Assembly: GCA_903835185.1 (NCBI GenBank)
Contig: CAILLX010000092.1
Coordinates: 1-47,183 of the forward strand
Length of the DNA stretch: 47,183 bases
Direction: 5' to 3'
From: an uncultured bacterium
Lineage (GTDB): Bacteria > Cyanobacteriota > Vampirovibrionia > Obscuribacterales > Obscuribacteraceae
The position numbers were made by a program, and so were the translations under genes. The number at the start of each line of letters is the position of its first letter. Within the stretch, counting starts at the first letter, position 1. The notes below the pieces were generated by a model that saw nothing but the letters and a program-made list of their open reading frames with translations, had not been told where the DNA came from and did no database searches. Of this stretch, positions 42,404 to 47,183 are shown piece after piece.

Positions 42404-43198
42404 ATGGAAACCGCATCAAAGCTAACAGTCCTTGTAGTGGAAGACAATCCTATCAATCTGAGATTGATGGAGTTGCAACTTACTAATCTGGGCGTCCAGT
42501 CCGTACTGGTGGACAATGGCAGAAAAGCGATTGAGGCTGCTAAGTCGGATGGTTATGACATGATATTGATGGACATCATGATGCCAGAAGTGGACGGCTT
42601 TCAGGCAGCTTATGAAATAAGAAAACTGGAATGGACCCTAGAGCGCCACACGCCAATTATTGCTTGTACTGCGCTGGGGAAAAGCATGTTGGTGGAGCAG
42701 TGCATACGGTGTGGAATAGACGACTACCTGGAAAAACCAATCAGCCAAGAGCAGTTGCAGACCAAGATTAGACGATGGACACAAATGGTTACGGTTGCGC
42801 AACCCTTCTCGGCAACAACGGATATGCCGGTCAACCGTTTTAGCATGGAAGGACAAAATTCTGTTGGACCTATTGACAGGGCTAAGCTGAGCGCCCTTTA
42901 TGGACCTGGACAGCTCGATAATATTCTCTCGCTCTTTATGACGGTTACCGAGATGCTTTTGGAACAGCTAGAATCAGCTCTTGCAAGACATGACGTGATA
43001 ATGGTCCGGCGGATGGTCCACGAGATCAAAAGCTCAAGTCTTGCTGTCAATGCGCGAGAAATGTCGAAGGTGTGTCTTCAATTTGAAATGGCAGGCGAGC
43101 AGAATAACTGGACAACAGCGGACAAACTGTATAACACGCTAGGATTAGCCTTCGCTCGTGTACGTGAATATCTCCTCGTCAAGTCATTGAATGCCTAA
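42404..43198 (+). CDS. Response regulator receiver domain fused to an HPt domain
   Basis: A 264-residue cytosolic signalling protein. The receiver domain (7-128) has the acidic pair Glu13-Asp14, phosphoacceptor Asp57 in LMDIMMPEVDG, Thr89 and Lys111 in EKPIS, so all phosphorylation residues are present. A linker of about 30 residues leads to a histidine phosphotransfer domain (about 155-264) with the phosphorylatable His206 in VHEIKSSSLAVNA. Receiver plus HPt is the usual C-terminal end of hybrid sensor kinases; here it stands alone with no kinase or output domain and no partner gene in the window. It may relay phosphate from a distant kinase, or it may be a detached end of a hybrid kinase. 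Confidence 0.88.
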   Translation: METASKLTVLVVEDNPINLRLMELQLTNLGVQSVLVDNGRKAIEAAKSDGYDMILMDIMMPEVDGFQAAYEIRKLEWTLERHTPIIACTALGKSMLVEQCIRCGIDDYLEKPISQEQLQTKIRRWTQMVTVAQPFSATTDMPVNRFSMEGQNSVGPIDRAKLSALYGPGQLDNILSLFMTVTEMLLEQLESALARHDVIMVRRMVHEIKSSSLAVNAREMSKVCLQFEMAGEQNNWTTADKLYNTLGLAFARVREYLLVKSLNA

Positions 43199-43288
43199 AG
43201 ATGAGATTCACCGGACAGTCATAATGCTGCAGGTTTGCGGCTATCGTTACCGAGCAATGAAGCTGTTAGAAATAACTGACTGCACTTA

Positions 43289-43317
43289 TTGCAATATCTG
43301 CTGTCGCTTATTATAAT
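43289..43317 (+). promoter_or_regulatory. Strong sigma-70-type promoter of the hicAB-like locus
   Basis: TTGCAA at 43289-43294, 17 bases, then a consensus TATAAT at 43312-43317. The expected start of transcription near 43324 lies upstream of the toxin-gene ATG at 43352. This is the best promoter match in the window. Confidence 0.6.
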
Positions 43318-43351
43318 GGAAAGCAAACGGAGATATGCGCCTAATGTCGCA

Positions 43352-43552
43352 ATGGCTGAAAAGAAACTGCTTGACCTAATCAAGAAACAAGGTTTTTCAG
43401 TGCTGTGAACGAGCAAGGGACACTATCAGCTCAGCACACCGGACGGCAAAGCAACACCTGTTATGTTTGCTGTCGGGCATGGCAGCAATAAAGATATGGT
43501 AAACGCCCCTTACGTTAAGCGAGTTCTTATGGCAATCGGACTATGGGCTTGA
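43352..43552 (+). pseudogene. hicA: HicA-like toxin gene interrupted by an in-frame stop
   Basis: Reading from ATG 43352 gives MAEKKLLDLIKKQGFSVL, then TGA at 43406-43408. The same frame then continues without a stop as TSKGHYQLSTPDGKATPVMF and on through a V-G-H-G and N-A-P-Y-V-K-R-V-L segment to the stop at 43552. The composite has the HicA order: helix with K-K-x-G-F, a S-K-G-H-Y strand holding the catalytic His, P-D-G-K, and a final R-h-L helix. A change of CGA (Arg) to TGA would explain the stop. Other genes here use TGA as their terminator, so recoding is unlikely. It is directly followed by an intact hicB. The toxin is probably inactive. Confidence 0.65.
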
Positions 43553-43562
43553 GGTATGCGCA

Positions 43563-43985
43563 ATGAACAAGACAGCAATTCTGCAAACCGCTGTATGCAA
43601 GCTGGAAGATGAGGTATACGTTTATGAATCGCCTCTCCTGCCAGATTGCATCGGAGCCGCCGACACAAAGAAGGAAGCCTGGCAGCACTTCATACACCAT
43701 GTTGAAACGGCATACGCAGCTTATCTTGAAGGACGCCTAGCCGGTATGTATGAACGACCTGGCAGACCAGCAAAGAACCGGGCACCGCTAACTTTGCGTG
43801 TACAGCCTACAACAAAAGAGCGGATCGCTCAGCTCGCTGAAGATAAAGAATGTAGCCAGGGTGAGATAGCAGATTACCTGCTATCTTTTTGGGAAGCTGA
43901 ACAGACTACGGCACCCGCGAAGGCAAGCAGAACAACTACTTGCAAGCAGGCGGCTAAACAGATAGGACAGACACGGCAACGATGA
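43563..43985 (+). CDS. hicB: HicB-like antitoxin
   Basis: A 140-residue antitoxin with GAGG eight bases before the ATG. The N-terminal half (about 1-60) has the partial RNase-H-like HicB fold (EVYVYESPLLPDCIGAADTK, then A-W-x-x-F-I-x-H-V-E), which binds the toxin. The C-terminal part (LTLRVQPTTKERIAQLAEDK followed by S-x-G-E-I-A-D-Y-L) is a ribbon-helix-helix DNA-binding domain for autoregulation. The tail is Thr/Ala/Lys-rich. Order toxin then antitoxin is typical of hicAB. It is intact although the toxin gene in front carries a stop, which is expected when the toxin decays first. Confidence 0.72.
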   Translation: MNKTAILQTAVCKLEDEVYVYESPLLPDCIGAADTKKEAWQHFIHHVETAYAAYLEGRLAGMYERPGRPAKNRAPLTLRVQPTTKERIAQLAEDKECSQGEIADYLLSFWEAEQTTAPAKASRTTTCKQAAKQIGQTRQR

Positions 43986-44381
43986 AAAGTTTACGGCTTG
44001 AACAACGTGACAGTTAGAGGCTTTGCTGCATTAAGCCCGCCAGTGAGCCAAACCAAGTTCTGCATCCTGCTTTTGCTGCTTCTGCTGAAGCGTGTTTTGC
44101 ATCTGAGTGGCGGAATTCTGTCCTTCAACAGTGAGAAGGTCACCACTGAAACTGACTCTCTAGATTCTTTTGTAAGCAACGATTCAAGACTGCCGGGTAG
44201 GATTCTACCTGGCAGGTTGCTTTAAGCGCTCATAGCGGCTCTGGTGGCACTGACACCTGGGTATACCGTCCTGAACACTCACTAAGGCGAAATCATTTGG
44301 CTTTTCTGGCTGGGCGTCCCCTGGGCGCTTCTTGCGTTTAGGCTACCCCGAAAAGTTTGTCTATTGATCCTTGAAAGTCTC
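43986..44381. other. Gap between hicB and the tRNA fragment
   Basis: No intact gene is supported. On the minus strand a frame open from about 44165 to a stop at 44031 reads as Gln/Lys-rich coding-like sequence (GQNSATQMQNTLQQKQQKQD) but has no convincing start, so it may be a 3' gene remnant. A hairpin at 44190-44215 is listed separately. Confidence 0.35.
44190..44215. terminator. Hairpin, possible terminator
   Basis: CTGCCGGGTAG, loop GATT, CTACCTGGCAG: eleven pairs including one G-T. GCAAC (44176-44180) and GTTGC (44216-44220) can extend it. Only a short TTGCTTT follows on the plus strand, so it is a weak candidate terminator for the hicAB transcript. Confidence 0.35.
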
Positions 44382-44436
44382 TGCCGAAGGTCGGAGTCGA
44401 ACCGACACGGGTGTTGAGCCCGGCTGATTTTGAGTC
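44382..44436 (-). other. 3' part of a tRNA-Leu(CAA) gene, probable attachment site
   Basis: On the minus strand the 55 bases run from the anticodon loop to the discriminator base of a tRNA-Leu. CTCAAAA is the loop with anticodon CAA. TCAGC is the 3' strand of the anticodon stem, and a long variable region follows. GTCGG-TTCGACT-CCGAC is a perfect T arm. CTTCGGC plus A is the 3' acceptor strand. The matching 5' half (GCCGAAG, D arm, GCTGA) is absent; the sequence before GACTCAAAA does not pair. This is what remains at the far end of an element that integrated into a tRNA gene at its anticodon loop. No CCA is encoded. The integrase gene starts 194 bases away. Confidence 0.7.
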
Positions 44437-44563
44437 TTCTCCGCTAGGCGATATCGAACGATATTTAATGTTATCGACGTTCGGAACACCCCAACCCACG
44501 GGCGCTTTGTCTTTCGAGGTGCGATAGCGACAGGTAGGAAATGATACCTAACGATATGTTTTC

Positions 44564-44582
44564 TGGTAGCCTATTGGTAGCC
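44564..44582 (+). repeat. Direct repeat TGGTAGCC, possible integrase arm sites
   Basis: TGGTAGCC occurs at 44564-44571 and 44575-44582, eleven bases apart, one helical turn, between the tRNA fragment and the integrase gene. Such phased short repeats are typical of integrase arm-binding sites; this role is inferred. Confidence 0.35.
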
Positions 44583-44629
44583 CAGGAATTTTTGAAGCCA
44601 AAAATCCGGTTCCCGAGGAGTAAACAGCA

Positions 44630-46021
44630 ATGAATAAGCCAACAGGAGCGCAAAAGAGAGAACCGGCGCGGGTGGCTATTACAGAGCGCTTCGTTGAGAG
44701 CGTTACTGAGCCGGGTTTGTATCTGGACAGCGAGCTGAAGTGCTTCCGACTTAAAGTCACAGAAGCAGGCTCGAAAGTGTACCTGGTGTACGGCAAGGTG
44801 AAAGGCGAGAAACGGCGCGACAAAGACGGCAGTGAGCTTCCTGGCGCCCCGGTCAAAGTCACTATCGGACGGCACGGAGACCCGGTTGAAATAACGATCG
44901 GTGGCGAAACAAAGGTCCTTCCTCGGACAGCGAAAAGAGCCCGAGATGAAGCGCTAAAAATTAGCGCCCAGATGCTTGACGGAATTAACCCTAATAGACA
45001 GCGCGACATAGAGCAGGCGGAACGAGAAGCGGCACAGGCTGCAAGGGAAGCCGAACAAAAGGTCAAAGAGCTTACTTTCAGAGTGGGGTATAACGAACAT
45101 CTTAAGAGGGGACAAAAACCTAGCACAGTAAACGGATACAGAAAAGTAATCCACGCCCATCTCCAAGACTGGCTGGAGAAGCCCTTAGTCGATATCAGCC
45201 AAGCCGATGTTATCGAACGTTTCGATAAGATTTACCGTAAGTCACCCAGTAACGCCGCTCATGCTATGCGCCTTTTGAAGGCAGTCTTCAATACAGTAAA
45301 AATCACCTATGGAGAAAAGGCGCCGAAGTTAGCCGACCTCAATCCAGTGAAGATTCTCGGACATGCACGGAAGGATTGGAACGACTTAGAACCGCGTGAA
45401 GACTACATTCAGGATGAGGACTTGCCCGCTTTCTATAAAGCAGTTATGGGTTTGACCAGCCACACCGCCCGGGACTATCTGATGGTTTGCATACTCACCG
45501 GGCTCAGGATGAACGAGGTCTGTACGCTGACATGGACTGAGAGCGTCGACCTTAAGAAGAAAGTCCTCACCATTAAGAGCGAGCAGGCAAAGAACAAGCA
45601 GCGCCACATGCTTGCCATGTCAGATTATCTTTATGAGTTATTCCTGAGACGCTGGCAGAGCCGAGACAGTGAATTCGTTTTCCCCGGCAGAAGCAAGACC
45701 GGCCGTTATGCTGACCCAGGGAAGTCAATTGACCAAGTAATAGCAGCTGCCCAGATTGCACCATTCAGCTCCCATTCGCTTCGTCGAACATTTGCCACTG
45801 CTGCTGATGCTGTGGGCTATGACCTCCGCAGCATTCAGCGACTACTTAACCATAAGCCAGGTTCTGTAGCAGACCGGCACTATATCCAGCGTCACGCTGA
45901 GAAGACGAGAGAGCCAATGCAGCGCATAAATGACTACCTTCTTGAATTGATGGGAGCCAAGGAACCCAAGCAGCAGGAAACGGCCAAGGTAATTCCACTA
46001 AGCAAAACATCAGCGAAGTAG
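44630..46021 (+). CDS. Tyrosine recombinase / phage-type integrase
   Basis: A 463-residue site-specific recombinase with GAGGAG nine bases before its ATG. The N-terminal ~130 residues form an arm-binding domain of the kind found in P4-like integrases (LYLDSELKCFRLKVTEAGSK, then a V-T-I-G-R-H-G strand and A-R-D-E-A). A SAM-like core-binding domain follows (about 150-240). The catalytic domain shows Arg in LTGLRMNEVC, a beta-hairpin Lys, HSLRRTFAT with His and Arg, the second His in LLNHKPG and the nucleophile Tyr in HYIQRH. All catalytic residues are present, so it should be active. Its position beside the tRNA-Leu fragment indicates that this tRNA gene is its target. Confidence 0.93.
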   Translation: MNKPTGAQKREPARVAITERFVESVTEPGLYLDSELKCFRLKVTEAGSKVYLVYGKVKGEKRRDKDGSELPGAPVKVTIGRHGDPVEITIGGETKVLPRTAKRARDEALKISAQMLDGINPNRQRDIEQAEREAAQAAREAEQKVKELTFRVGYNEHLKRGQKPSTVNGYRKVIHAHLQDWLEKPLVDISQADVIERFDKIYRKSPSNAAHAMRLLKAVFNTVKITYGEKAPKLADLNPVKILGHARKDWNDLEPREDYIQDEDLPAFYKAVMGLTSHTARDYLMVCILTGLRMNEVCTLTWTESVDLKKKVLTIKSEQAKNKQRHMLAMSDYLYELFLRRWQSRDSEFVFPGRSKTGRYADPGKSIDQVIAAAQIAPFSSHSLRRTFATAADAVGYDLRSIQRLLNHKPGSVADRHYIQRHAEKTREPMQRINDYLLELMGAKEPKQQETAKVIPLSKTSAK

Positions 46022-46046
46022 ACGTATCGAGTTGAGCTTTCCGACT

Positions 46047-46081
46047 ATTGGTCAGACCATTTGCAGATGGCTGCGACCAAT
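46047..46081. repeat. Inverted repeat downstream of the integrase gene
   Basis: ATTGGTC (46047-46053) pairs with GACCAAT (46075-46081), and CCAT pairs with ATGG inside. It begins 26 bases after the integrase stop. No T-run follows, so it may be a weak transcription or mRNA-stability hairpin. Confidence 0.4.
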
Positions 46082-46295
46082 GCAATCGGCGCCCCAATTA
46101 AGCAAGCTCATGTTTGAGCCACGTTCCGGTTTCGCTATCTCTTGACTTGCCATGCTCCGCGCACACCCTTCAAATCGGTTGATGTATCCTGTTAAATAAC
46201 GTCGGCAGCAACGAATAGGCATCCTTCGAAGTTTGCAACTGCTCAACACGCCTACGGAAACAGACTGGGACAGTAGAGTTTGGGAGGTTATCCAA

Positions 46296-46856
46296 ATGTA
46301 TTTAAGGACACTACTTCTTGTTGCTCTAACACTATCATTAAGCTTCAGCTCTGGGCAGGCTGCAAGCGCCGAGAAAATATCGGGCGAAGAGGCACTACGG
46401 ATTCTGCAATCAACAAAGTTTGAGTTTATTGCAGAGAAGGAATTACCTGCTTCCGTGCAAAGGTGTTTGCCTCGGCCTTATGAAAAGCATTACGTTCAGC
46501 CGCCCTTCTTTATGGATAGTGGTCCGTTAGGCTCGCTGAACAGGCAAGCATTTTTATTTCATGATTCGAAAGGATATTACCTTCCACCACCACCAGGAAC
46601 CCCAGGCGATCCCTTTAATTATGCAGGCAAAGGAGACAGATATTACTGGGTAATCTCATCGCAACCTACCACTAGTGCTAGCGGAACGATTCGTTACTAT
46701 TATCTGTTTGAGATGCATCCACCCGAATTCCGCCAGGCAGAACTGGTGTACGTAACACGAGAAGAAACTGGAATCGGTTCGACTCGAAGAGAACTCGATC
46801 AAAGTGCTGCACGGTTTCGCAGGGCCCTGAAACAACTAAGCGGCTTACACTTCTAA
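46296..46856 (+). CDS. Secreted protein of unknown function
   Basis: A protein of 186 residues. A TTG at 46233 is in frame, but the ATG at 46296 has GGGAGG eight bases upstream and begins a clear Sec signal peptide (MYLRTLLLVALTLSLSFSSG, cleavage near QAASA). The mature part is Tyr- and Pro-rich (LPPPPGTPGDPFNYAGKGDR, YYWVISSQ, IRYYYLFEMHPPEF) with one Cys. A charged C-terminal helix follows (RRELDQSAARFRRALKQL). I recognise no family. It is the only gene visible on the right side of the integrase and would be cargo of the putative element. Confidence 0.7.
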   Translation: MYLRTLLLVALTLSLSFSSGQAASAEKISGEEALRILQSTKFEFIAEKELPASVQRCLPRPYEKHYVQPPFFMDSGPLGSLNRQAFLFHDSKGYYLPPPPGTPGDPFNYAGKGDRYYWVISSQPTTSASGTIRYYYLFEMHPPEFRQAELVYVTREETGIGSTRRELDQSAARFRRALKQLSGLHF

Positions 46857-47183
46857 ATTCGGCAGATGTAATATGAGCATTGATGCACGGCTTCAATCAC
46901 GTTAGAACCAGGGCAGCTACCATCGTCCGACTGGCTGGACCCCAGCTGTCAGCTGGTAAAATCTCTGCTCAAGCTGTGAGTGAGAGTCCCGGACGGGTCA
47001 TCACACGCTCGACCGAGCCCCCTTATCCTATTCAGCGATGCTTCGAGAGCGTTGCACGAACCACATCCTTGAATGCCAACACAACCGAGTGTTTAATCAT
47101 GGTGATTGGTGAACCACGGGAGTTGATGAATGGCTCGTCCGTCAAGACGCGATGTTGCGAAAGAGCAGTTCTGGCGTAAAGCC
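46857..47183. other. Right end of the window, no supportable gene
   Basis: The last 327 bases contain only frames with atypical composition and no ribosome binding site. No tRNA, repeat or strong hairpin is evident; in particular the matching copy of the tRNA-Leu fragment is not here. Confidence 0.4.

Larger units (their letters stand above)
44382..47183 (+). mobile_element. One end of a putative integrative element, continuing past the window
   Basis: The tRNA-Leu 3' fragment marks the left boundary. Given its minus orientation, the element should lie at higher coordinates, with an intact tRNA-Leu(CAA) at the other end beyond the window. The tyrosine integrase sits next to the boundary, as is usual, and is followed by one secreted protein gene. 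The right end is not visible. Confidence 0.5.

Noticed and set aside
43998-44225. Plus-strand frame of 75 codons after hicB
   Set aside because: A run of seven leucines and mixed composition; it lies antisense to a possible gene remnant and has no ribosome binding site.
44382-44470. A complete tRNA-Leu gene, or one split by a group I intron
   Set aside because: No 5' acceptor strand (GCCGAAG) or D arm occurs upstream of the anticodon loop, and the 193 bases before the integrase gene contain no 5' exon.

Overview
The window looks like chromosome from a Gram-negative bacterium. lpxA and fabZ imply a lipid A outer membrane, and several proteins carry Tat, Sec or lipoprotein signals. The style of the gene set suggests the non-photosynthetic cyanobacterial lineage Melainabacteria/Vampirovibrionia, Obscuribacterales-like. 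The hints are very large repeat proteins with Gly/Pro/Thr-rich linkers, kinesin-light-chain-like TPR proteins and tandem secreted paralogs next to ordinary housekeeping genes. That placement is an inference from gene content; no rRNA or marker phylogeny is available here.

Layout. 1-4.7 kb (minus strand): the 5' end of an unknown gene, a kelch-like lipoprotein, a Tat-exported metallophosphoesterase, and four tandem small secreted glycine-rich paralogs. 5.0-10.6 kb (minus): a cell-envelope cluster read fabZ, lpxA, MFS transporter, MurG-like glycosyltransferase, membrane GT2 glycosyltransferase. 11.0-13.9 kb (plus): a three-gene operon of a second Tat metallophosphoesterase with altered metal ligands, a TPR protein and an exported HMA metal-binding protein; its 3' end overlaps the convergent ileS. 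17.2-20.5 kb: an inositol-monophosphatase-family enzyme, then a minus-strand pair of a GT2 glycosyltransferase and a polytopic membrane protein.

20.7-32.0 kb (minus) is the most unusual part. Three consecutive genes encode a family of large repeat proteins of 712, 2127 and 648 residues. They share an N-terminal module. The largest protein also has repeated copies of that module, five 17-residue repeats, eight ~46-residue helical repeats and a Ser/Ala/Gly/Thr-rich tail. I recognise no known family for them.

32.5-41.3 kb is mostly housekeeping: mutS2 with a small upstream gene, a gamma-carbonic-anhydrase-like protein, an exported alpha/beta hydrolase, carB and deoC. From about 41.5 kb the content becomes accessory: a superinfection-immunity-like membrane protein, an orphan receiver-HPt protein, a HicAB toxin-antitoxin locus whose toxin gene has an in-frame stop, the 3' part of a tRNA-Leu gene lying beside a tyrosine integrase, and a secreted protein of unknown function. 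The tRNA fragment and integrase are best explained as one end of an integrative element that continues past the right edge of the window.
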